Shown piece by piece: positions 17,361-25,060 of a DNA stretch of 64,000 bases. Positions within the stretch are counted from its first letter, which is position 1, and each line of letters begins with the position of its first letter. This DNA comes from Parabacteroides goldsteinii. Lineage in GTDB: Bacteria > Bacteroidota > Bacteroidia > Bacteroidales > Tannerellaceae. The notes below the pieces were generated by a model. That model did not search any database. It saw only the letters and a list, made by a program, of their open reading frames with translations, and had not been told where the DNA came from. The position numbers were made by a program, and so were the translations under genes. The stretch lies in assembly GCF_015550595.1 (NCBI RefSeq), contig NZ_JADNBB010000005.1:179853-243852 (forward strand), written 5' to 3'.

Positions 17361-17428
17361 GTTTTTCATGGTATTAGATTTAAGGTTAACAATGAAGATT
17401 GGCTGTCCGTGACGGATGGCCTTTTTTG
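17361..17428 (+). ncRNA. candidate small RNA, cassette copy D
   Basis: A -7 box TATGTTTG at 17347-17354 precedes a start near 17361. The 50-base body from CTGTGTTTTTCATGG to GGCTGTCC is identical to copies A and C. The hairpin lies at 17401-17421 and is followed by six T. It ends 42 bases before the -7 box of the FHA gene. Confidence 0.7.
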
Positions 17429-17469
17429 TTTTATAAAGGTTTCAATCTTTGTATCCGTGGAAAAAGGCT

Positions 17470-17477
17470 TATCTTTG
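17470..17477 (+). promoter_or_regulatory. -7 box of the FHA gene
   Basis: TATCTTTG matches TAnnTTTG and sits 33 bases before the ATG at 17511, supporting that start over an open extension reaching 17325. Confidence 0.6.
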
Positions 17478-17510
17478 TACTTCATAAATGTAAATGCTCC
17501 GATAAATAAT

Positions 17511-18053
17511 ATGAAAAGAATATTCTGTCCCAAATGTGATAATCAGCTATCGTTCGATGAAACCAAGTATCCCGATGGACAAGTACTGGCTTTTGTGTGT
17601 CCTCAATGCGGATCGCAATTTAAGATAAAGCTGGGAAGAAAGACAATCCGTACCGAATCCGGCCAGGAGAAAGAGGTGAAAGAACCGGATTTCTCTTGCG
17701 GCTATATCACTGTAATTGAAAATACGTTTGGTTTTAAGCAAGATCTGCCGTTGGTTTTGGGAGATAATATGATTGGACGTAGAAATAAAGACACGGAAGG
17801 TGTGGATGTCCCTATTATTACCAGCGATCCGAGTGTGGGACGCAAGCATTGTATTATTAATGTAAAACAGGACAAGGAAGGTAAGTTTATCTATACCCTC
17901 CGTGATAACCAGAGTATGACTGGCACGTTCCTCCGCAGTGTTATTTTAGGAAAAAAGGAACAGGTACGGATTGGTGAAGGTGCGATTGTAACCATGGGTG
18001 CCACTACATTTATACTTCATACGGCTAACGGGGAGGAAGAAGAAGAGTTTTAA
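17511..18053 (+). CDS. zinc-ribbon and FHA-domain protein
   Basis: This is a 180-residue cytoplasmic protein. An N-terminal zinc ribbon has Cys6/Cys9 and Cys30/Cys33 (CPKC and CPQC). An FHA phosphopeptide-binding domain at about 85-165 shows the conserved GR at 89-90, Ser108 and the RKH at 111-113, then NQSMTGTFLRSVIL and an IGEGAIVTMGATTF strand. FHA domains bind phosphothreonine, so a Ser/Thr kinase partner would be expected; none is encoded in the window. It appears to be a single-gene transcript. Confidence 0.85.
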   Translation: MKRIFCPKCDNQLSFDETKYPDGQVLAFVCPQCGSQFKIKLGRKTIRTESGQEKEVKEPDFSCGYITVIENTFGFKQDLPLVLGDNMIGRRNKDTEGVDVPIITSDPSVGRKHCIINVKQDKEGKFIYTLRDNQSMTGTFLRSVILGKKEQVRIGEGAIVTMGATTFILHTANGEEEEEF

Positions 18054-18524
18054 GTAAACTTTAGACGCTGTACCGAAGTGAAAATAGTCTCTTACATCAG
18101 GGCGATAAGGGAGATAGGGGGAATTGGCGTAGGTTTCGGGAGAGATGGATACAAGATTTCCTTTCATCTCCGGCACAGTTCTAAAGTTTAATTCTCATTA
18201 TTTATGCTCTTTGTTTAGTTGTTCAACGATAAAACAACTGTAAGGCCGTTTGGCTCACGGCAGTTTACGTAAAGAATCAAAAAGATCTGAAAGAAAAGTT
18301 TTGTTAAAATGGCGCATTATTGCGGTACTGACATTAAAGAATAAGGGTTGGAGAGGTGTTTGTGGAAACAAATCTGAATGTTAATTGATAGAATTTTACA
18401 TCTTGAAAAAACACTGTCTTTTCAATTTTCCCAATAAATCCGTTCAGTAAATAAATATCCGGTTGTTAGTGAGCCTTCGTTTTTATTATGTATTTTTGCG
18501 GCTCAATAGGCAAATAGGTTACAA
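18054..18524. other. 471-base intergenic region with one promoter
   Basis: The only clear element is TATTTTTG at 18491-18498, a -7 box 27 bases before the MFS start codon. Open frames on the minus strand here overlap the end of the FHA gene and look like shadows. No repeat, RNA motif or gene remnant was recognised in the rest. Confidence 0.5.
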
Positions 18525-19742
18525 ATGGGACAAAATAGGGTAGAGTCGGCAAGTGGGATTACCTTCCGGATTTTAGTGGCGTTAAGTATATCGCATTGTA
18601 TAAATGATTCGTTACAATCTGTCATTACAGCTGTTTATCCGTTATTTAAAGATGATCTGGCACTGAATTTTGCTCAGATCGGTTTGATTACGCTGGTTTA
18701 TCAATCTGCAGCATCCGTATTTCAGCCGCTTACCGGATTATACTTCGATAAAAATCCTTCTCCGTGGTCTTTACCTATCGGTATGAGTTTTACATTGATC
18801 GGTTTGCTCAGCCTTGCTTTTGCAAATTCTTTGCCCTGGGTATTATGTTCCGTCGCTTTGATAGGCGTCGGTTCGTCGATATTCCATCCGGAAGCTTCGC
18901 GGTTGACTTCATTGGCCTCAGGGGGGAAGAGGGGACTGGCACAATCGTTATTCCAGGTGGGCGGAAACCTGGGAGGCTCGTTGGGGCCGTTATTGGTTGC
19001 TATCCTGGTAGCTCCTTACGGGCGCAGCCATATTGCCTTATTTTCTATTCTGGCCTTTATCGCTATCCTGATCATGACTTATGTGGGACGCTGGTATAAA
19101 GGACTGCTTCAGCGGTTTAAGCGTGAAGACACAGGCTCTTCGAAACACCATATCGAAATGCCTTTGCCGCTGGGTAAAACGATATTTTCTATCTCTATCC
19201 TCCTGGTTCTTATCTTTTCCAAATACATTTATATGGCGAGCCTGAACAGTTATTACACCTTCTATCTGATCGAGAAGTTCGGTGTGAGTGTGCAATCTTC
19301 GCAGTTGTTCCTGTTTGTCTTTCTGATAGCTACTGCCCTGGGTACACTGTTGGGAGGTCCGATAGGGGATAAGGTGGGACGCAAATATGTTATTTGGGCA
19401 TCCATTCTCGGTGCGGCTCCTTTTTCGTTGGTAATGCCGCATGTGCATAGTTTATATCTGACGGCCGTCCTGAGTTTTTGTGTCGGCTTGACGTTATCTT
19501 CTGCATTTCCGGCTATTCTGGTATATGCCCAAGAATTGTTACCTTATAAGTTAGGACTTATTTCTGGTTTATTCTTTGGTTTTGCTTTTGGTGTAGCAGG
19601 GATTGCATCGGCAGTGTTAGGTAATCTGGCCGACCACTATGGCATCGAGACCGTTTACAATGTTTGTGCTTATATGCCGCTGATCGGGCTGGTCACTTGG
19701 TTTTTACCGGACTTGAAGAAAGCCTCTAAAAAAGGGAGTTAG
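18525..19742 (+). CDS. MFS efflux transporter, fosmidomycin-resistance-like
   Basis: This 405-residue inner-membrane protein has about 12 membrane segments. The N-terminal pattern SHCINDSLQSVITAVYPLFK, the motif FQPLTGLYFDK and VGSSIFHPEASR match the Fsr subfamily of the major facilitator superfamily, known for fosmidomycin export in E. coli. The internal loop GGPIGDKVGRKYVIW is the repeated MFS A motif. A downstream TolC-type gene starts 71 bases later, but the transporter probably works alone. The substrate is unknown. Confidence 0.88.
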   Translation: MGQNRVESASGITFRILVALSISHCINDSLQSVITAVYPLFKDDLALNFAQIGLITLVYQSAASVFQPLTGLYFDKNPSPWSLPIGMSFTLIGLLSLAFANSLPWVLCSVALIGVGSSIFHPEASRLTSLASGGKRGLAQSLFQVGGNLGGSLGPLLVAILVAPYGRSHIALFSILAFIAILIMTYVGRWYKGLLQRFKREDTGSSKHHIEMPLPLGKTIFSISILLVLIFSKYIYMASLNSYYTFYLIEKFGVSVQSSQLFLFVFLIATALGTLLGGPIGDKVGRKYVIWASILGAAPFSLVMPHVHSLYLTAVLSFCVGLTLSSAFPAILVYAQELLPYKLGLISGLFFGFAFGVAGIASAVLGNLADHYGIETVYNVCAYMPLIGLVTWFLPDLKKASKKGS

Positions 19743-19813
19743 CTCGCTGAACAATCCCGGAGAGGGCTTTGTTATTAATCAAAAATTCGCTCAAACTAAA
19801 TTTAAACGCATTT

Positions 19814-21247
19814 ATGATTAATAACTTAACGCATTTCAGTATTGGCTTGCTGTTTCTTTTTCCTGTCCTGACTTCTGCCCAGACGGAGACGGTCGATCTG
19901 ACCTTGGAACAGTCGATGGAGCTGCTTCAGAAGGAGAACCGAAGTATCCGGATTGCGGGAAAAGAGGTGGAGCTGGCAAAAAACGAACATCAGAAATTGA
20001 ACTCTTTTTGGTATCCTTCGGTCAGTGCAGCCGGTGCCTTTGTACATATGTCGAATCCGGTCGAAGTAAAGCAACCATTAGACCAGTTCACTGATCCGGC
20101 AAAAGATTTTGTTCATTCCATCATCCCCGACGACCAGTTTATCTCTTCTATTCTGGATAAGATCGGACAGAACACATTGACTCTTCCACTTATTTCACAG
20201 AATATCACTTCCATCGATGCAAATGTCACCTGGCCTCTTTTTACAGGTGGGAAACGTATTTTCGCCAGTAAGATCGGGAAGACGATGGTCAATATCGCCG
20301 AAGTCAACCGGGAACAGGTTAATGCCAACCAACAATCGTTATTGATTGAAAGCTATTTCGGATTACGTCTCGGGCAGCAGGTGGTCGCCGTAAAGGAAGA
20401 AACTTACAACTCACTGAAAACGCATTATGACCAGGCTCTTAAACTGGAACAGAACGGCATGATAAACCGGGCCGAACGCCTTTTCGCCCAAGTTAGCATG
20501 GATGAGGCAAAACGGGAATTGGAATCGTCCCGCAAAGATTTGGAAGTAGCCCGGCAGGCATTGAAAAGTCTTCTGAATATGGAAGAAGAGAAAGATATCA
20601 GTACAACGACTTCCCTCTTTATCAATACGAATATTCCTTCCGCCGATTATTTTAAAGAATTGGTTCCTGCCAATAACTATCTGGTCAACCAATTAAAACT
20701 ACAAGAGAATATTGCCGGGAGTGAATTGAAGATCGGTCGCTCCGGTTATGTTCCAACAATCGCTTTGTTCGGTAAACAGACTCTTTATTCGCATGGAGTG
20801 GATAAATACCTGATGCCCCGTACGATGGTGGGGATCGGCTTTACCTGGAATATCTTCGACGGATTGAACCGGGAAAAGAAGATACGGCAGGCTCGCCTCA
20901 CCAGTCAGACGCTGGCTATCGGAAAAGATAAAGCGGTGACGGACCTGAAGGTAGGAGTCGATAAGTATTACACCCAATTACAAAACGCACTCGATAATGT
21001 AAAAGCCCTGAATACTACGCTCGAAATGAGTAACGAGCTGGTGCGTATCCGGCAGAAATCCTTCCAGGAAGGAATGGCAACATCCACCGAGGTGGTAGAT
21101 GCGGAAGTAATGCTTTCAAAAGTGAAGACTGCCTTTCTGCTGGCCTATTACCAATATGATGTAGCATTAATCAATCTCCTGTCTATTTGCGGTATTCCGG
21201 AATCATTCCATCAATACCGGTTAGAGGGAACGACGGAGATAATGTAG
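19814..21247 (+). CDS. TolC-family outer-membrane efflux protein
   Basis: This 477-residue outer-membrane channel has a signal peptide at 1-22 (SIGLLFLFPVLTSAQ) and two copies of the long-helix TolC repeat (LEQSMELLQKENRSIRIAGKEVELAKNE; GRSGYVPTIALFGKQ; ARLTSQTLAIGKDKAVTDLKVGVDKYYTQL; RQKSFQEGMATSTEVVDAEVMLSK). The ATG at 19814 directly precedes the signal peptide; the frame is open to 19769. It starts a likely operon with the HlyD-type adaptor and two ABC-2 permeases that follow, forming a three-component exporter. Confidence 0.92.
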   Translation: MINNLTHFSIGLLFLFPVLTSAQTETVDLTLEQSMELLQKENRSIRIAGKEVELAKNEHQKLNSFWYPSVSAAGAFVHMSNPVEVKQPLDQFTDPAKDFVHSIIPDDQFISSILDKIGQNTLTLPLISQNITSIDANVTWPLFTGGKRIFASKIGKTMVNIAEVNREQVNANQQSLLIESYFGLRLGQQVVAVKEETYNSLKTHYDQALKLEQNGMINRAERLFAQVSMDEAKRELESSRKDLEVARQALKSLLNMEEEKDISTTTSLFINTNIPSADYFKELVPANNYLVNQLKLQENIAGSELKIGRSGYVPTIALFGKQTLYSHGVDKYLMPRTMVGIGFTWNIFDGLNREKKIRQARLTSQTLAIGKDKAVTDLKVGVDKYYTQLQNALDNVKALNTTLEMSNELVRIRQKSFQEGMATSTEVVDAEVMLSKVKTAFLLAYYQYDVALINLLSICGIPESFHQYRLEGTTEIM

Positions 21248-21280
21248 GAAATATTGAATCAACAATAAACAAAAAAAATT

Positions 21281-22273
21281 ATGGACAAGACTAAGAAATA
21301 CCTGACGATCTCCTTTATAGTGGTACTGATCGCCGTAATAATTATATCTGCTGTCGGCATACTGCTACTGAAGAAAAAGCCGGTTATCCTGCAAGGGCAG
21401 ATTGAAGCAACCGAAATACGCATATCCGGTAAGTTACCCGGTAGAATAGATACTTTCCTTGTCAAAGAAGGACAAAATGTAAAGGCCGGTGATACGCTGG
21501 TGGTGATCAACAGTCCCGAAGCAATGGCGAAGTACCAGCAAGTAAATGCTTTGGAGAGTATTGCCAAATTCCAGAATCAAAAGGTTGATGAGGGAACCCG
21601 GAAACAGATCATAGCATCCGTAGAACAGTTATGGAACAAATCGAAGTCCGACCTCCAACTGGCTAAAACAACTTACGACCGTATCACGGCCCTTTATAAA
21701 GACAGCGTAGTCACTTCCCAACGAAAAGACGAAGTGGAAGCACTCTATAACGCCGCTGTTGCTAACGAACGTGCCTGCTATAATGAATATCAGATGGCCC
21801 TCGACGGTGCCCGGATACAAGATAAAGAAAGTGCCCGTTCACTGGTGACGGCAGCACAGGGAACAGTCAACGAAGTCGAAGCTCTCCTGCAGGATGCCCG
21901 CCTGGTCGCTCCCGAATCCGGTCAGATTTCGACCATTTTCCCGAAACGGGGTGAATTGGTAGGGGCCGGCATGCCGATCATGAACCTGGTGGTACTTGAC
22001 GATGTGCATGTAGTCCTGAATGTGCGTGAAGACCGTCTGCCGTTATTTAAAATGGGAGGTACATTTAAAGCGGACGTTCCCGCAATCGCAACGAAAGATA
22101 TTGAATTCAAGATTAACTACGTCAGTCCGCTGGGTAGCTTCGCCACCTGGAAATCGACGAAACAGACCGGAAGTTACGATCTGAGAACTTTCGAGATCCA
22201 TGCCCTGCCTGTAAAACCGGTCGACGGATTACGCCCGGGCATGTCTGTCCTGCTTAATTTGGGAGAACAATAA
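21281..22273 (+). CDS. HlyD-type periplasmic adaptor protein
   Basis: This 330-residue membrane fusion protein has an N-terminal anchor at about 8-29 (YLTISFIVVLIAVIIISAVGILLL). A split lipoyl-like domain follows (GQIEATEIRISGKLPGRIDTFLVKEGQNVKAGDTLVVINS; LVAPESGQISTIFPKRGELVGAGMPIMNLVVLDD), separated by a helical hairpin (about 90-185), then a beta-barrel portion ending DGLRPGMSVLLNLGE. It bridges the TolC-type channel encoded 33 bases upstream and the permeases encoded 12 bases downstream. Confidence 0.92.
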   Translation: MDKTKKYLTISFIVVLIAVIIISAVGILLLKKKPVILQGQIEATEIRISGKLPGRIDTFLVKEGQNVKAGDTLVVINSPEAMAKYQQVNALESIAKFQNQKVDEGTRKQIIASVEQLWNKSKSDLQLAKTTYDRITALYKDSVVTSQRKDEVEALYNAAVANERACYNEYQMALDGARIQDKESARSLVTAAQGTVNEVEALLQDARLVAPESGQISTIFPKRGELVGAGMPIMNLVVLDDVHVVLNVREDRLPLFKMGGTFKADVPAIATKDIEFKINYVSPLGSFATWKSTKQTGSYDLRTFEIHALPVKPVDGLRPGMSVLLNLGEQ

Positions 22274-22285
22274 CCGGTATCATTT

Positions 22286-23470
22286 ATGAGTAGTAATAAA
22301 CAACATAGTCCTTTTTACAATGTATTTCATCGGGAACTACATCGGATGGTTTCACGCAGGCTCTATTTCGGGGTCTGCATCGTGTTGCCCCTGTTCTGTA
22401 TCTTCTTCATGTCTACGATCTTCGGTAACGGACAGATGGAAAATATTCCGGTGGGCATTGTAGATCAGGATCAGACCGCTTTGTCGCGCGAAGTAATCCG
22501 TCAGGTCGAAGCCGTTCCCACTTTCCGGGTGACACGGCATTACGTCGATGCCGAGACGGCCCGTAAGGCGACACAGGCAAAAGAGATATATGGTTACCTG
22601 GTGATCCCGAATCAATTTGAAGCAGACGTGACGGGTGGGAGACAGGCTACCTTATCCTACTATTATCATTACGCCTTATTGAGTGTCGGTGGTGAGGTCA
22701 GAGGTGCTTTCGAGAATGTGCTCCGTACACTATCCATGTCACCGATCGTTTCCGAGGCTGTTGCTATGGGCATCAACCAGAAGCAGGTAACGACTTTTCT
22801 ACTTCCGGTTGAGGCACAGAACCATCCGCTGTACAATCCCGATCTCGATTACTCCGTTTACCTGAGCAATCCGTTTTTCTTTATCTTCTTCCAGGTGATC
22901 ATCCTGTTGACTACGGTGTATGCCGTCGGTAGCGAACTGAAGTTCCGTACCGGCGACGAGTGGCTGGCAACGGCTGATATGAATATGGTTACCGCCCTTT
23001 TCGGGAAACTGTTGCCTTACACGATTATCTTTTCCCTGATGAGTATCTTCGGAAATTATGTGATGTTCGGTCCTATGAATATCCCATTCTCCTGTGGGTT
23101 CTGGCCATTGAACCTGACTTCGATCCTGTTTGTGATCGCAACGCAGGCGCTGGCCGTCTTTCTGTTCTCCCTTTTTCCGGCGATCAGTATCATTATCAGT
23201 ATCGTGTCGATGGTCGGATCGTTGGGAGCGACCTTGTCGGGTGTAACTTTTCCGGCTCCATCCATGTATGCTCCGGTCTATTACACTTCGTTCCTGTTTC
23301 CGGTACGTCATTTTGTCGAGATCAATCAAAATCTTTTGTACGGCGACTATGGGTTTGCCTATACCTGGTGGAATTTCAGTGCGCTGTTCTGTTTCATCGG
23401 GGTGGCTTTTCTGATGGTGCCGCATTTAAAAAGAGCAATTTTAAGTCATAAGTATGAAAACATCAAATAA
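22286..23470 (+). CDS. ABC-2 type permease (first of pair)
   Basis: This 394-residue inner-membrane protein of the ABC-2 family has an N-terminal helix at about 26-44 (LYFGVCIVLPLFCIFFMSTIF), a large periplasmic domain (about 45-190, IPVGIVDQDQTALSREVIRQVEAVPTF), and five more helices from about 195 on, including GVTFPAPSMYAPVYYTSFLFPVRHF. The gene overlaps the next by 17 bases, which indicates translational coupling and a heterodimeric permease. No ATP-binding subunit is encoded in the operon. Confidence 0.9.
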   Translation: MSSNKQHSPFYNVFHRELHRMVSRRLYFGVCIVLPLFCIFFMSTIFGNGQMENIPVGIVDQDQTALSREVIRQVEAVPTFRVTRHYVDAETARKATQAKEIYGYLVIPNQFEADVTGGRQATLSYYYHYALLSVGGEVRGAFENVLRTLSMSPIVSEAVAMGINQKQVTTFLLPVEAQNHPLYNPDLDYSVYLSNPFFFIFFQVIILLTTVYAVGSELKFRTGDEWLATADMNMVTALFGKLLPYTIIFSLMSIFGNYVMFGPMNIPFSCGFWPLNLTSILFVIATQALAVFLFSLFPAISIIISIVSMVGSLGATLSGVTFPAPSMYAPVYYTSFLFPVRHFVEINQNLLYGDYGFAYTWWNFSALFCFIGVAFLMVPHLKRAILSHKYENIK

Positions 23471-24638
23471 TATAAAGGCAGGTTTGACTAATATATCCTC
23501 TATCATCCTGAATGAGTTCAAGACCATTTCGGGCAGCTTCGCCATCGTTCTGGTATTGATGGGAGGTATTTTCATGTACGGTCTGTTATATAATTATATG
23601 TATGCTCCCGACGTGGTACGAAATGTGCCGGTCGTTGTGGTGGATAATTCGAAGACAGAGTTGAGCCGCGAATATATCCGCCTGTTGAATGCAACGCCAC
23701 AAGTCGATGTGATAGCTACCGGCGAAGATTTTCCGCAGGCAAAAGAGTTGATGAAACGTGACGAGGCTGCCGGTATCTTATACCTGCCGTACGATTTTAC
23801 CGACCGGGTTTCGCGTGGTGACGAGTCTATCTTTATCATGTATGAAACGACCAATGCTTTCCTTTATTATATGTCGATACAGGAAGCATCGGCCGGCTCT
23901 ATGCTGGCACTCAACGACCGTTACCGCCCGGAGATGCTGGTCTTCCTTCCTGCCGGGGATGCGGCGCAACTGGCTTCCGTACAGCCGATCAATGTTGCGG
24001 GTACGGCTTTATATAACTACACGGAAGGGTACGGTACTTACCTGATACCGGCTGTATTGATCGTCATTATGTTCCAGACGTTGTTGATGGTGATCGGTAT
24101 GGTCAGCGGGGAGGAACGGCAGTTTCATTTATTACAGTCCTATCCTTCTTCGCTTGCACAGGCCATGCGGTTGGTCACCGGGAAAACATTTGTCTATATG
24201 ATATTGTATGCCATCTTCTCCTTCTTCCTGTTGGGTTTGATCCCTTTTATCTTTGACCTGCCGGATATCGGGAATGTGTGGAATATCATTATGTTATTGA
24301 TCCCGTTTCTGATGGCGACCAGTTTCTTCGGCTTGACGGCATCTTTGTTCTTTACCGACTCCGATGCCCCTTTATTGATGATCGCCTTTTTCTCTGTCGG
24401 TCTGATTTTCCTTTCCGGCGTATCTTATCCATTGGAATTGATGCCCTGGTATTGGAAGTTATCGCATTTCCTTATACCGGCAGCACCGGCCACTTTGGCT
24501 TATGTCAAATTAAACTCGATGGGAGCCACGATGGCAGAGATACATACGGAGTATGTGACGCTGTGGGTTCAGTGTGCGGTATATTTTATACTGGCATGTT
24601 GGGTATACAGGTATAATATCAGTAAGTCGCATCGGTGA
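23454..24638 (+). CDS. ABC-2 type permease (second of pair)
   Basis: This 394-residue protein is the same length and topology as its neighbour: a helix at about 26-46 (FAIVLVLMGGIFMYGLLYNYM), a periplasmic domain with NVPVVVVDNSKTELSREYIRLLNATPQVDV, then five helices including GVSYPLELMPWYWKLSHFLIPAAPAT. The two permeases are clear paralogues. It is the last gene of the exporter operon and is followed by the 22-nt palindrome array. Confidence 0.9.
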   Translation: MKTSNNIKAGLTNISSIILNEFKTISGSFAIVLVLMGGIFMYGLLYNYMYAPDVVRNVPVVVVDNSKTELSREYIRLLNATPQVDVIATGEDFPQAKELMKRDEAAGILYLPYDFTDRVSRGDESIFIMYETTNAFLYYMSIQEASAGSMLALNDRYRPEMLVFLPAGDAAQLASVQPINVAGTALYNYTEGYGTYLIPAVLIVIMFQTLLMVIGMVSGEERQFHLLQSYPSSLAQAMRLVTGKTFVYMILYAIFSFFLLGLIPFIFDLPDIGNVWNIIMLLIPFLMATSFFGLTASLFFTDSDAPLLMIAFFSVGLIFLSGVSYPLELMPWYWKLSHFLIPAAPATLAYVKLNSMGATMAEIHTEYVTLWVQCAVYFILACWVYRYNISKSHR

Positions 24639-24712
24639 CGTTTCACCTTTCACATTGCTGGTAATGTTTTGGTATTGAGTGAAATACAGTGAAGGGCCTG
24701 AAACCTCCTAAA

Positions 24713-24793
24713 AAAGTCAGGACTTTTGAAAACGAAAGTCCTCTCTTTTATCTTTAAAAGTCCTGTCTTTACATTTCAAAACACCCTTGTTTT
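24713..24793. repeat. array of four palindromes at 22-nt period (locus 2, first part)
   Basis: Units start at 24713, 24735, 24757 and 24779: AAAGTCAGGACTTTT, AAAGTCCTCTCTTTT, AAAGTCCTGTCTTTA and AAACACCCTTGTTTT. Spacing is exactly 22 each time. All have the form AAAGTnnnnnnCTTT or a decayed version. The sequence is unrelated to the arrays at 12880 and 60514. Confidence 0.75.
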
Positions 24794-24810
24794 TTCCAGG
24801 CAAGATATTT

Positions 24811-24907
24811 ATAAATGGGTAACTATCTATTTGGGAATGGGTAGTTGCCCATTTATTGTTTGGTGCCGTCCTATTTGTGAAAGGATGGTGAAGGGTTACC
24901 TTTCACT
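24811..24907. repeat. second 22-nt repeat block and hairpins (locus 2, second part)
   Basis: AATGGGTA begins at 24814 and again at 24836 (22 bases apart), with a decayed third unit at 24858. TAAATGGGTAACTA and TAGTTGCCCATTTA form a 14-base stem with one mismatch. Further on GTGAAAGG and CCTTTCAC form another 8-bp perfect inverted repeat. The remaining stretch up to 25035 holds nothing recognised. Confidence 0.6.
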
Positions 24908-25035
24908 ATATGTCGTTATTTACTAATGAGTTGGGGCGGTTGTGACAGGTGAAGCCTAACCAGCTGCATCTGCCTGCTACGTACGTTAGCGGATAAATTT
25001 ATACTCAGACAATATGTACAAAGATAATAAAGTAT

Positions 25036-25043
25036 TACATTTG
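25036..25043 (+). promoter_or_regulatory. -7 box of the TPR/pseudoprotease gene
   Basis: TACATTTG lies 18 bases before the start at 25061. A TATCTTTG box on the opposite strand at 25026-25019 faces it, though no leftward gene is evident there. Confidence 0.6.
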
Positions 25044-25060
25044 TCGGCATATCTGATAAC

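Noticed and set aside
22799..23425. A 208-codon open frame on the minus strand inside the first ABC-2 permease gene
   Set aside because: It lies wholly opposite a well-supported coding gene and its protein is a low-complexity His/Gln/Arg-rich chain; other antisense frames (for example 41383-42546 and 44851-45798 opposite GH92 genes) were left out for the same reason.
25019..25026. Leftward promoter (TATCTTTG on minus strand)
   Set aside because: It matches the -7 consensus but no gene or conserved RNA lies to its left; probably chance in AT-rich DNA.
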